Positions 6,796 to 14,788 of a stretch of DNA of 27,697 bases are shown here, in pieces. Origin of the DNA: DTU072 sp050309775 (lineage in GTDB: Bacteria; Bacillota; Clostridia; Christensenellales; DTU072). Each line of letters starts with the position of its first letter. Position 1 is the first letter of the stretch. Below the pieces are notes generated by a model. The model saw nothing but the letters and a program-made list of their open reading frames with translations. It searched no databases and was not told the origin of the DNA. Made by a program: the position numbers and the translations under genes. The stretch is from NCBI GenBank assembly GCA_050309775.1, contig JBNRMV010000018.1, positions 1 to 27,697 of the forward strand. The letters are read 5' to 3'.

Positions 6796-9726
6796 ATGTA
6801 TAAAAACTATGCGAAATTATTGTGCAACCCAAGATTGGTTGCGCATATGAATAGAATCAAATCAAAAGTTTATAAAAAGGTAGGAACGCTTGAAGCCTTA
6901 TATCGGGTAGAAAAAGAGCCCATTGCATTTGACGAAAAAGCCAACAACCTGCGCCCAATAAAGAAAGGGCAAAAATGGGGCAATACTTTTGATTGCGCAT
7001 GGTTTAACTTCAAAGGCACTGTGCCTGCTTCGGCGAAAGGACAAAAAGTTGTACTGCTGATACACCTTGACGGCGAAGGCTGTCTTTTTGATGACGAAGG
7101 CACACCCATAAAAGGTCTGTCCAACATTTGCGGCGCTGTCGACGCTTTCCAGCCGGCAAAAGCAAAAAAAGTACTTGAAGTCACAGAAAACGCCGTTGGC
7201 GGCGAAGAAATTGACATTTGGGTAGAGGCCGGGCACAACAAATTGTCCATAAATCTCCGCAATTACGCAAAACTAAAGCAAGCGGACATTGCCGTTATGA
7301 GAGAGGATATCAACGCACTGTATTATGATTATATGACGCTGCTTTTTCAACTCATAATGCTGGACAAAAACTCCCCCAAAAGAAAGAGCATTCATTCTTC
7401 GCTTGATACTGTATTAAAAATTGCAGGGGATTTTGCTCCCGACAAAGTCAGCCTGGCAAGAGAAGCGCTTGCCGGTGAAATGAAGAACGGCCAGCCTTCA
7501 CCCTATACATTTTATGCCACGGGACACGCTCACCTTGACCTTGCATGGCTGTGGCCCATAAGAGAAACAAAGCGCAAGGTCGGCAGAACTTTTTCAAACA
7601 CCATTCATAACCTTGAAAAATACCCCGACTATATTTTTGGCGTAAGCCAGCCGCAACAACTTGAATGGCTGAAGTCGCTTTATCCAAAACTTTATGACAA
7701 AGTAAAGTTTGCCATTCTTAATGACCGCATCGAGCCGCAAGGCAGAATGTGGACGGAGTGCGACACAAATGTACCCTGCGGCGAAAGTCTTATCCGCCAA
7801 AATGTTTATGGTGAGAGATTTTGGCAAGCCGAATACGGCAAGAGTTCAAAAATTTGCTGGCTGCCCGATGTCTTTGGTTTTTCCGGCAACCTGCCCCAAA
7901 TTTTGCAAAAATGCGGTATGGATTATTTCCTCACCATTAAGCTGAGCTGGAACGAACACAATGTATTCCCCCACCGCACTTTCATTTGGGAAGGTATCGA
8001 CAACAGCAGCGTGTTGGTACATATGCCCCCTGAAGGCAATTACAACAGCGACGGCACCCCCGTTGCGCTTCACTACGCAGTATCAAAGAACACAGAAAGA
8101 GAATTCATAAAAGAAATGAGCTTACCCTTTGGCATAGGCGACGGCGGCGGCGGACCCGGCGAAGGACATATTGAGAGCATAATCCGCCAGCAAGACATTG
8201 CCGAAAGCCCTATTGCAAAATTTGCTCCGGCTAAAGACCTCTTTGCCAAGCTTGAAGCTCAAAGAGAAAAACTCCCGGCGCATAAGGGCGAACTTTATCT
8301 TGAAAAACATCAAGGTACGCTGACCTCTCAAGCCAAAAACAAATACTACAACAGACTTACCGAAAAAAATCTGCACAATCTTGAATTCCTTGCCACTCTT
8401 GCGCATATCAAAAACGGCGAGGAATATCCTTATGATATGCTGGACGACATTTGGAAAGAAACTTTGCTTTATCAGTTCCATGACATAATACCCGGCTCCT
8501 CAATAAAAAGAGTCTATGACGAAAGCGTGGCAAGATATCAGCAAATAAATGACGAACTTGTGGCAAAACAGCAAGCCATACTAAAGAGTTTTGGCAGCAA
8601 ACACAGTCTTTGCGCAGTCAACACAACTTCTTATGAACGCAGAGAAACACTAAAGCTGGGTGAAAAGTACTATGAAGCCGTTGTGCCGCCTTATGGCAGC
8701 GCAAAACTTGAAGAGATTTCCGCGCCGAATCTTGACACAATGGAAACCGACATTCTGAAAGTGGAATTTGGCGAGAACGGTCAGATTACAAGCCTGTTCA
8801 ACAAACAACTGAACAAGGAATTCTGCGGAGATTATCTCAACCTGCTATGTGTCTATAAAGACAAAAAACTGTACTACAACGCTTGGGATATTGACATAAA
8901 ATACACCAAAAAGCAACCTGATTTCTTTACCCTTGTGGGCTATCAGGAGTATCAGGAGGGCAACAGCATAATCAGAGAAAACCTCTACAAATACAACAAA
9001 TCGCTGCTCACACAAAGGATTATACTTACCATGGGACAGCCTTGTGTTGAGTTTGACAACAACATTGAGTGGCAAGAAACTCACAAAATGCTGCGCGCTG
9101 AGTTTGCACCGTCTGTTTTTGCCGACGAAGTCACCTGCGACATTCAGTTCGGCAACATAAAACGCTCCACACGCAACGAAACAAGTATCGAAAAAGCGCA
9201 ATTCGAAATTGCCGCACACAAGTGGGTCGATGTTTCCAGCCAAGGATACGGCATCAGCCTGCTCAATGACTGCAAATACGGACACAGGGTCAAAGACGGC
9301 GTTATTTCGCTCAATCTGCTGCGTTCACCAATGTGGCCGGCAAAGGATGCGGACAAAGGCATGCACTCTTTCAGATATGCGCTATATCCTCACGCAGGCG
9401 ATTGCATTGAAGCCAACACCGCAAAGGTTGCGTATGCTTTCAACTATCCGCTGATTGTGACCAACTTGCCTTTCGGCAGTTTCATTTCTTCCAGCGACAA
9501 CAATATTGTCATCGAAACAGTAAAGATGGCAGAAAACAGAGAGAACGAAATAATCATAAGGGCATATGAGGATAGCGGCACAGCGCGCACGGCAAGCATC
9601 AGCATTGACACCGAATACAAAAAATGCATGCTCACCGACATGTTGGAGAACGAAATTGCCGAATGCTCGCTGAGCGAACTTTCGTTCACACCGTTTGAAA
9701 TAAAAACCATCAAGGTTGTGTTATAA
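6796..9726 (+). CDS. Glycoside hydrolase family 38 alpha-mannosidase
   Basis: A 976-residue class II alpha-mannosidase that should release alpha-linked mannose by a retaining, zinc-dependent mechanism. Near residue 244 is HAHLDLAW, supplying His and Asp zinc ligands. Near residue 357 is WLPDVFGFSG with the predicted nucleophile Asp, and QFHDIIPGSS near residue 560 supplies a further His. The C-terminal beta-sandwich portions follow. There is no signal peptide, so it is probably cytosolic, acting on imported mannosides like the cytosolic Man2C1-type enzymes. ATGs at 6793 and 6796 both follow GGAGG; 6796 has the better seven-base spacing. A GTG at 6772 lies upstream of the ribosome-binding site and is unlikely. 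The downstream protease gene starts two bases after the stop. Confidence 0.94.
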   Translation: MYKNYAKLLCNPRLVAHMNRIKSKVYKKVGTLEALYRVEKEPIAFDEKANNLRPIKKGQKWGNTFDCAWFNFKGTVPASAKGQKVVLLIHLDGEGCLFDDEGTPIKGLSNICGAVDAFQPAKAKKVLEVTENAVGGEEIDIWVEAGHNKLSINLRNYAKLKQADIAVMREDINALYYDYMTLLFQLIMLDKNSPKRKSIHSSLDTVLKIAGDFAPDKVSLAREALAGEMKNGQPSPYTFYATGHAHLDLAWLWPIRETKRKVGRTFSNTIHNLEKYPDYIFGVSQPQQLEWLKSLYPKLYDKVKFAILNDRIEPQGRMWTECDTNVPCGESLIRQNVYGERFWQAEYGKSSKICWLPDVFGFSGNLPQILQKCGMDYFLTIKLSWNEHNVFPHRTFIWEGIDNSSVLVHMPPEGNYNSDGTPVALHYAVSKNTEREFIKEMSLPFGIGDGGGGPGEGHIESIIRQQDIAESPIAKFAPAKDLFAKLEAQREKLPAHKGELYLEKHQGTLTSQAKNKYYNRLTEKNLHNLEFLATLAHIKNGEEYPYDMLDDIWKETLLYQFHDIIPGSSIKRVYDESVARYQQINDELVAKQQAILKSFGSKHSLCAVNTTSYERRETLKLGEKYYEAVVPPYGSAKLEEISAPNLDTMETDILKVEFGENGQITSLFNKQLNKEFCGDYLNLLCVYKDKKLYYNAWDIDIKYTKKQPDFFTLVGYQEYQEGNSIIRENLYKYNKSLLTQRIILTMGQPCVEFDNNIEWQETHKMLRAEFAPSVFADEVTCDIQFGNIKRSTRNETSIEKAQFEIAAHKWVDVSSQGYGISLLNDCKYGHRVKDGVISLNLLRSPMWPAKDADKGMHSFRYALYPHAGDCIEANTAKVAYAFNYPLIVTNLPFGSFISSSDNNIVIETVKMAENRENEIIIRAYEDSGTARTASISIDTEYKKCMLTDMLENEIAECSLSELSFTPFEIKTIKVVL

Positions 9727-9728
9727 CT

Positions 9729-10472
9729 ATGAAAAGACTTTGCGCCATAATAGCGCTCATACTGATTGCAACGCTGCTTTTTTCCTGCACCTACATAAAT
9801 GAAAATGAAGCCGGAGAAAAGATAGCGGCGCAGGTTATGCCTTCTGTGCTGGAATTGACTTGCACTTTCCAAGCGTCCGTAAGTTCTGCCACGGGATTTA
9901 TTGTTGACGAACGGGGCTATGTGCTGACGAACGCTCATGTTGTCACAAATACGGTTGACCGTTTTGTCTATGAAGCCAATGACATTACAGGCAGTTTCAA
10001 CCGCAGCAGTGAAAAATACAAACTTGATATAGTGGCATATGACATAGAAAAAGACCTTGCTGTGCTGAAGTTCCGCCGCAATGATTTGACGCTGAAAGTT
10101 GTCACCATCGGCAACAGTCAGCTGCTCACCTACGGCACGACCATTTTTACTTTGGGCAACGCTGAGGGTTATGGCATAGCCATGACAAAGGGCATAATAA
10201 GCGTGCCTATACGCAAGTTTAAGGACAACGAAACACAGATAATCAGTGAAGTCGTACAATTTGATGCCGCCGTAAACAACGGCTCCAGCGGCGGTCCGCT
10301 GATAAACCTAAACGGCGAAGTTGTCGGCATCATCTCCTTCAAAATAAAGCAAACCGACACCAGAGTTGAGGGCATAGGCTTTGCTATTCCCTCAAGCATA
10401 TTTATGGACTATTTCCACAATGCCGTAGGCGCTGCCTTGGCGGCGCAACAAAATGAGGCGGAAGACGCATGA
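9729..10472 (+). CDS. Trypsin-like serine protease lipoprotein (HtrA-like, no PDZ)
   Basis: A 247-residue S1C-type protease related to DegP/HtrA. Residues 1-20 form a lipoprotein signal with lipobox LFSC (Cys20 predicted to be lipidated), so the enzyme should sit on the outer face of the membrane. The catalytic triad is visible: His70 (TNAHVV), Asp109 (EKDLAVLK) and Ser187 (NNGSSGGPL). Usual HtrA proteins carry one or two PDZ domains; here the protein ends soon after the protease fold (GIGFAIPSS...) with a short acidic tail, so PDZ is missing. It lies two bases after the mannosidase stop with an AAGG site inside that gene, and overlaps the next gene by ATGA. Confidence 0.9.
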   Translation: MKRLCAIIALILIATLLFSCTYINENEAGEKIAAQVMPSVLELTCTFQASVSSATGFIVDERGYVLTNAHVVTNTVDRFVYEANDITGSFNRSSEKYKLDIVAYDIEKDLAVLKFRRNDLTLKVVTIGNSQLLTYGTTIFTLGNAEGYGIAMTKGIISVPIRKFKDNETQIISEVVQFDAAVNNGSSGGPLINLNGEVVGIISFKIKQTDTRVEGIGFAIPSSIFMDYFHNAVGAALAAQQNEAEDA

Positions 10473-10897
10473 TGAAAAAACTTTTTCTTTTTATACTGGA
10501 TTGCACATGGGCAGGCGCGCAAAACCTGCTTGGTTTGATACTTTTTCGCAAATACCGCCATTGCAAAAGAGAAAACTTTTTGGGCGCATGTATAGCGTAT
10601 CACAATGAGGACTGGGGCGGTATTTCATTGGGGCGATTCATAATCATAAACGGACAAAAAGACGAAAAATGGATAGCCTCCACCAAAGTTCACGAATATG
10701 GACATTATATACAATCTCTAATTCTCGGACCGCTTTATCTTCTTATAATAGGGTTGCCCTCTATTATTTGGTGCAACGCAAAAAGATTCCGCAAACTGCG
10801 TGAAAATAAAGGCGTCAGCTATTTTTCATTTTATCCCGAAAGATGGGCAAACTACCTCGGAGAAAAGTTTACCGGTTTACCCATGGAACGGGATTAA
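10469..10897 (+). CDS. Membrane protein with HEYGH metallopeptidase-like motif
   Basis: A 142-residue protein I cannot assign to a named family. It has a hydrophobic N-terminus (about residues 5-26), then a conserved-looking core: HEYGH at 75-79, directly followed by a long hydrophobic segment (IQSLILGPLYLLIIGLPSII, about 81-100). Near the C-terminus is PERWANYLG with Glu124. The HExxH-type motif plus a downstream glutamate resembles gluzincin zinc metallopeptidases, with the active site at the membrane surface. Zinc binding and peptidase activity are inference. It overlaps the protease gene by ATGA; a second ATG at 10472 is an alternative start. It is the last gene of the mannosidase operon and is followed by a terminator. 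Confidence 0.8.
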   Translation: MMKKLFLFILDCTWAGAQNLLGLILFRKYRHCKRENFLGACIAYHNEDWGGISLGRFIIINGQKDEKWIASTKVHEYGHYIQSLILGPLYLLIIGLPSIIWCNAKRFRKLRENKGVSYFSFYPERWANYLGEKFTGLPMERD

Positions 10898-10933
10898 CCT
10901 TGCTCCGTTTGCAGAGTCAAAAAAAACCGCATG

Positions 10934-10964
10934 AAAAAAGGCTGTTATTCAACAACCTTTTTTT
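10934..10964. terminator. Bidirectional intrinsic terminator
   Basis: GGCTGTT and AACAACC pair with one mismatch around a four-base loop, flanked by a run of A's on the left and T's on the right. It can end transcripts from both converging directions: the HEYGH gene (plus) and the SpoIIQ-like gene (minus). Confidence 0.8.
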
Positions 10965-11007
10965 GATTTTATCTCAAATACTTCTATATTCCTCTCTTTT
11001 GCGTCGA

Positions 11008-11646
11008 TTATTTGTCGCCGATGTCAAGATATTCGTACGGGTCTACTGCCTTATTGTTCAGCGTGACTTCAAAGTGTACCATAGGACCGTCAAGAATATG
11101 CTTGGCTGCCGTTGCACCCATCGTGCCTATCGATTGCCCCTTTGTCACCGTTTGACCCTCTGTCACCGACGGTTCGTTCAATGAATAGTATATTGTTCGC
11201 AATTCGTCGTTGTGTTTAATGACTACCTTGTGTCCATAGAATTCATCGCTGCTTACACTTTCTACTACGCCGTCATAAGCTGCCGCCACGACATCTCCAT
11301 CTTCACCGCCAAAGTCTATACCTGTATTAACGCGCCATTCATTTAATGTGTTGTGGTATACCAGAGTGTCAATGGTGAAATCTCTGATAATATTGGCATT
11401 GACCACCGGAGAAGCAAATACTATCGGGTCGAGGATAGGCGGGTCTTCGTCGGGTATAATTGTATCATCATCGCCATCGGGAACTTGCACAACAGGGCCA
11501 TCGGCAGGCGGGGTTTTGCTTTTGTTGATTAAGGCTATTGTCACCATAGTTGCTATTGCGGCAAGGCATACCAGCATAATAATATAGTAGATATTTCTTT
11601 TCAAGAAAGCTACAGTCTTGTGGTTCTTTGTATATTTTCTGTCCAT
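11008..11646 (-). CDS. SpoIIQ-like M23/LytM-fold membrane protein
   Basis: A 212-residue protein with a single transmembrane segment (about 19-40), a Pro/Asp-rich linker and a C-terminal LytM (M23) domain. The architecture and IYYSLNEPSVTEGQTVTKGQ match SpoIIQ, the forespore protein that joins SpoIIIAH to form the channel between forespore and mother cell. The zinc motifs are degraded: the HxxxD motif reads NTGID (Asn for His), and the HxH motif reads MVH (the first His is missing). Enzymatic activity is therefore unlikely, as in Bacillus SpoIIQ. The start at 11646 follows GGAGGT; a longer frame to 11739 overlaps the upstream gene and lacks such a site. The neighbouring YwmB-like gene supports the sporulation assignment. 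Confidence 0.8.
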   Translation of the reverse strand: MDRKYTKNHKTVAFLKRNIYYIIMLVCLAAIATMVTIALINKSKTPPADGPVVQVPDGDDDTIIPDEDPPILDPIVFASPVVNANIIRDFTIDTLVYHNTLNEWRVNTGIDFGGEDGDVVAAAYDGVVESVSSDEFYGHKVVIKHNDELRTIYYSLNEPSVTEGQTVTKGQSIGTMGATAAKHILDGPMVHFEVTLNNKAVDPYEYLDIGDK

Positions 11647-11687
11647 TTTTACCTCCATTGTCTCAGAAAAGTCTGCGCGTTTGCTAA

Positions 11688-11716
11688 GATTATGTACGAC
11701 ATAAAAAAAGTTATAC
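11688..11716 (-). promoter_or_regulatory. Possible forespore-type (sigma-F/G) promoter before the SpoIIQ-like gene
   Basis: On the minus strand GTATA (11712-11716), a 17-base spacer and CATAATC (11688-11694) resemble sigma-F/sigma-G promoters, which would fit SpoIIQ. A competing sigma-A reading, TTGAAA-18-TATAAC, overlaps the end of the upstream gene. I cannot decide between them from the sequence. Confidence 0.3.
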
Positions 11717-11735
11717 ATGCTCAATAAAATTTTTT

Positions 11736-12158
11736 TCAATAGCTTCCCATAATCAAAGGCGTGCCGATAATTACAGTATTTCCCCTTTTTACAATCTGAA
11801 TATTGATTTTCTCTCCGCCGACGGTTACCCCCTCGCCCAATCTTGGGGAATACCCATAAAATGCCGTAATGTTTGCAAATTCCTGACGCTGTTTAATGTC
11901 TATTCTTAATCTTTTTATTACTCTGTCGATATCCTCATCGCCGCCATTGAACCGCACGCTTTCGCCGCTTACTCCGCCCTTGCCGAACCGTGAAAACATT
12001 GTTTGAAACAAAGTCAAACTATATTCTTTGGACATTTCGCCGTTTTCATAATGCAAAGAATATTTGCCGCCCGCCGTATATGCCGCAAGGGCAAAGCCGT
12101 TCAGCTGATATGCCAAAAACAAAAGGAATAAAAATAGGAATATCAAAAATTTTCGCAT
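11736..12158 (-). CDS. Small secreted YwmB-like protein
   Basis: A 140-residue protein with an N-terminal signal peptide or anchor (about residues 3-25, rich in Phe/Leu, ending FALAAYTAGG). The C-terminal part (ITAFYGYSP..., KINIQIVKRGNTVIIGTPLI) resembles the end of YwmB proteins, which sit next to spoIID-spoIIQ in many Bacillota; the protein is shorter than typical YwmB. That match is from memory of the family and moderate at best. The start at 12158 has AAGGA seven bases upstream. That site lies inside the 3' arm of the aspartate kinase terminator, so translation may be blocked on readthrough transcripts. The SpoIIQ-like gene starts 89 bases downstream. Confidence 0.65.
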   Translation of the reverse strand: MRKFLIFLFLFLLFLAYQLNGFALAAYTAGGKYSLHYENGEMSKEYSLTLFQTMFSRFGKGGVSGESVRFNGGDEDIDRVIKRLRIDIKQRQEFANITAFYGYSPRLGEGVTVGGEKINIQIVKRGNTVIIGTPLIMGSY

Positions 12159-12193
12159 AAAAAAATCCTTGCTTGTCGATAGCAAGGATTTTT
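12159..12193 (-). terminator. Aspartate kinase terminator that also carries the next gene's ribosome-binding site
   Basis: A perfect 13-base-pair stem (12161-12173 with 12181-12193) with a seven-base loop is followed on the minus strand by a U-tract. It lies 25 bases after the aspartate kinase stop. The 3' arm contains AAGGA (12166-12170), the Shine-Dalgarno of the YwmB-like gene, and the U-tract runs straight into its ATG. The one element therefore ends one gene and starts the next. Confidence 0.85.
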
Positions 12194-12218
12194 GACTGAT
12201 TTATTTTTTTTATTCTGT

Positions 12219-13526
12219 TTAGTTGAAAAATTCGGCGTATAGCGCAGATATCGCTCTTTGCATGTCCTCTTCCGCCACACCGACTATTATGTTCATTTCG
12301 CTGGAGCCTTGGTTAATCATTCTTACATTAACTTGGTTTTTGCTAAGCGCGCCAAAGACCCTGGCGGCTGTGCCTATTTTTTCCGCCATGCCATGACCGA
12401 CTATGGCAATGAGCGCAATGTTGCGTATTATTTCGACTTTGTCGGGAGATGTCGCAGAGGTTATCTCCTCGATAATCTTTTGCTCCTTGCCGCCGGCAAT
12501 ATCGTTTTTGTGGATAATAATGCTCATGGTATCAATGCCCGTTGGAGCATGTTCCAAAGACACGCCGTTGTTCTCCAACACAGACAGTACCTTTCTGGCA
12601 AACCCCAGTTCATTGTTCATCATGGATTTTTTGACCTGAATGCTGACATATCCGCTTTTGCCGGCAATGCCCGTCACAAGACGATGGCTTAAGTCGGAGG
12701 TATCGTTTACGATAGTCGTACCGCTGTTTTCCGGGTCAAAGGTGTTGCGCACATTTATCGGAATGTTGCTGAAGCGCAAAGGGAATATCGATTCGGGGTG
12801 AAGCACGCTTGCGCCCATATATGACAGCTCGCGCAATTCTTCATATGACAACACGCTGATTGGCATGGGATTTTTTATTACACGGGGGTCAGCCGACATG
12901 AAACCGTTGACATCTGTCCAATTTTCGTATATGTCCGCCTTTACACCACGGGCAATTATGGCGCCTGTAATATCGGAGCCGCCTCTTGAAAAAGTCTTTA
13001 TGGTGCCGTCAGGCATACTGCCATAAAATCCGCCGATTACGGCATATTCGACATTCTGCAGTTTTGCAAAGACCAAATCATTTGTCAGTTCGCTGTCAAA
13101 TTGTCCTTTTGAATTGAACTTAATTATCTCTGCGGCATCGATAAACTGCCAGCCCAAAAGGTCGGCAAATATCAATGCGCAAAGGTATTCGCCCCTCGAT
13201 GCGGCATAGTCGGCTGTCAGGCTTGCTTCTATACCTTGCTCAACTTCGTCAAGGTATTTTTCGATGTCTAGTTGCAAGCCCATTTCTTTTGTTATTGTTA
13301 TGTATCTTTCTCTTATTTTATTGAACGCAGGCTGGCTGTCGTCAAACCTTTCATTGAATGACTGATAGAGCAAATCAGTAATTTTTTCGTCTTCGGGAAA
13401 GCGTTTTCCCGGCGCGCTGACAATTACAAACTTCCTGTCGGTATCGCTTTTTATTATATTCACTACCCTTTCGATAGACTTTTTGTCTGCCATTGAGGTT
13501 CCGCCAAATTTGCTTACTTTTATCAT
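12219..13526 (-). CDS. lysC: Aspartate kinase
   Basis: Phosphorylates aspartate with ATP, the first step to lysine, threonine, methionine and diaminopimelate/dipicolinate. The 435-residue product begins with the signature VSKFGGTSMAD and has the kinase-domain segments FSRGGSDITGAIIA and YENWTDVNGFMSADPR. The regulatory C-terminal third (from about residue 295) carries two ACT domains (VSIQVKKSMMNNELGFARKV, and IALIAIVGHGMAEKIG further on). It is monofunctional, with no homoserine dehydrogenase domain. An AGAGGT site precedes the ATG. It starts eight bases after the DUF1015 gene and is followed by a strong terminator. No lysine riboswitch is present. Confidence 0.96.
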   Translation of the reverse strand: MIKVSKFGGTSMADKKSIERVVNIIKSDTDRKFVIVSAPGKRFPEDEKITDLLYQSFNERFDDSQPAFNKIRERYITITKEMGLQLDIEKYLDEVEQGIEASLTADYAASRGEYLCALIFADLLGWQFIDAAEIIKFNSKGQFDSELTNDLVFAKLQNVEYAVIGGFYGSMPDGTIKTFSRGGSDITGAIIARGVKADIYENWTDVNGFMSADPRVIKNPMPISVLSYEELRELSYMGASVLHPESIFPLRFSNIPINVRNTFDPENSGTTIVNDTSDLSHRLVTGIAGKSGYVSIQVKKSMMNNELGFARKVLSVLENNGVSLEHAPTGIDTMSIIIHKNDIAGGKEQKIIEEITSATSPDKVEIIRNIALIAIVGHGMAEKIGTAARVFGALSKNQVNVRMINQGSSEMNIIVGVAEEDMQRAISALYAEFFN

Positions 13527-13534
13527 ATTAACCT

Positions 13535-14749
13535 CTATTTAATAATTTTTGCTTCCAAATAATACTTCTTGAATTCAGGACCGCCGATTGAAAAGGCTTT
13601 CTTGGGCAGATTACCGACATTCAAGACATAGTCAAACAATTCTTCCTTGCCGAAATAAGGCATAAGTATGCCAATGGCGTTCTCAGAACTTTCTACAACT
13701 TCTTCCAGATGCTCGTCGCCATGTACATAATCAACTTCGCCGCCGACAGTACGCAAGTATTCTTCGATAAATTCTTGCACTGCATTTATGGTTTCGCTTG
13801 ACTTCTCCGGCGCATTTATTATGTATTCTTTGTCCTTTGTAAAGAGTTTCAGCTGTCCGCTGCCGTGCAACCGCTTCTTCAGTTCCTCAATAAAATCCTC
13901 CCCGACATTCAGCATAACTCTGTGAATGGGTTCAAAAATCATTGCTTCGTCATATATGTTGATGACCTCGCAAAGCGCAAACCTTGCCGGATGGTTTTGC
14001 CTTTGTTCCTCGTTAAGCGTGGGTTTAAGCTGCTCCCACCAGGATTTTGCCGCTGCCAAAGAATGGTTGCCGTCGCCAACGGCAAAAAGCAATCCGGCGT
14101 CCCAACCGTACTTTCTTTGTTGCGTATCCTTGTCTGCAAGCGCCGATAGTTTTTTTATGACTTCTTCGGTTTCGGTCACTTCATATCCGGCGATATGTCC
14201 GCCGCCCATATTAAGCTCAAAATCATAGAGCTTTTTCAGTTGCTCTTTCTTGGCGTATAAAGGCTCAATTACGGTTTTTTCTTTGTCGTCAATAAGCAAC
14301 AGAATATGCGGCAGTTCTATGGGAGCGCCTTTTCTGATGCTGACTCTGGCAGGCAGCCTTTCGACAATGGTGTCCTCGGTCGCCCGAATCGGACAGCGCA
14401 CTCTGCGCCAATCATAACTCTCTAAATCAACGCTAAGTACCAGCCCAATTCTGTTTTTTCCAAACTCCACTTCCCTTTCGACAAGCACAAACCCATCGAC
14501 AGGCTGCAAGATGCCTTCTTCAAGGTACTCCGCCATATTCTTATTTATGGCGGCGGTACGCCTCTCTGTGTCTGAAAGATATATTTCCGGCAAAACCAGT
14601 TTCAGCGCGCTGGGACTGTCGCCGACAAATTTTTCAAGTTGTTGCCAATACTTGGGCTCTGAAGTGAATTGGTCGCATGCCACCACAGCCCATTTCTGCA
14701 TATCCACATTTTGCGGAATGAGTATTTTGTGCCTTCCAAAGATGTCCAT
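13535..14749 (-). CDS. DUF1015 family protein
   Basis: A 404-residue protein with the features of the DUF1015 family (PF06245), including the conserved FAVGDGNHSLAAAKSWWE segment (about residues 218-234) and the N-terminal ILIPQNVDMQKWAVVACDQF. The family is widespread in bacteria, often near serine biosynthesis genes, and its biochemical activity is unknown to me. Here it sits between cdaA (39 bases upstream) and aspartate kinase, in the same direction. A GAGGAAG site lies upstream of the ATG. No signal peptide or membrane segment is seen, so it should be cytosolic. Confidence 0.9.
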   Translation of the reverse strand: MDIFGRHKILIPQNVDMQKWAVVACDQFTSEPKYWQQLEKFVGDSPSALKLVLPEIYLSDTERRTAAINKNMAEYLEEGILQPVDGFVLVEREVEFGKNRIGLVLSVDLESYDWRRVRCPIRATEDTIVERLPARVSIRKGAPIELPHILLLIDDKEKTVIEPLYAKKEQLKKLYDFELNMGGGHIAGYEVTETEEVIKKLSALADKDTQQRKYGWDAGLLFAVGDGNHSLAAAKSWWEQLKPTLNEEQRQNHPARFALCEVINIYDEAMIFEPIHRVMLNVGEDFIEELKKRLHGSGQLKLFTKDKEYIINAPEKSSETINAVQEFIEEYLRTVGGEVDYVHGDEHLEEVVESSENAIGILMPYFGKEELFDYVLNVGNLPKKAFSIGGPEFKKYYLEAKIIK

Positions 14750-14788
14750 TTTTGTTTCTTCCTCGCTCTATATAAATTTTTTTGGGGT

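Noticed and set aside
9444..10259. Long antisense ORF opposite the mannosidase/protease junction
   Set aside because: It is a shadow of two convincing plus-strand genes; no motif, no ribosome-binding site, and it spans a gene boundary.
12219..13600. Lysine riboswitch for the aspartate kinase gene
   Set aside because: Only eight bases separate it from the DUF1015 gene, with no room for the aptamer.
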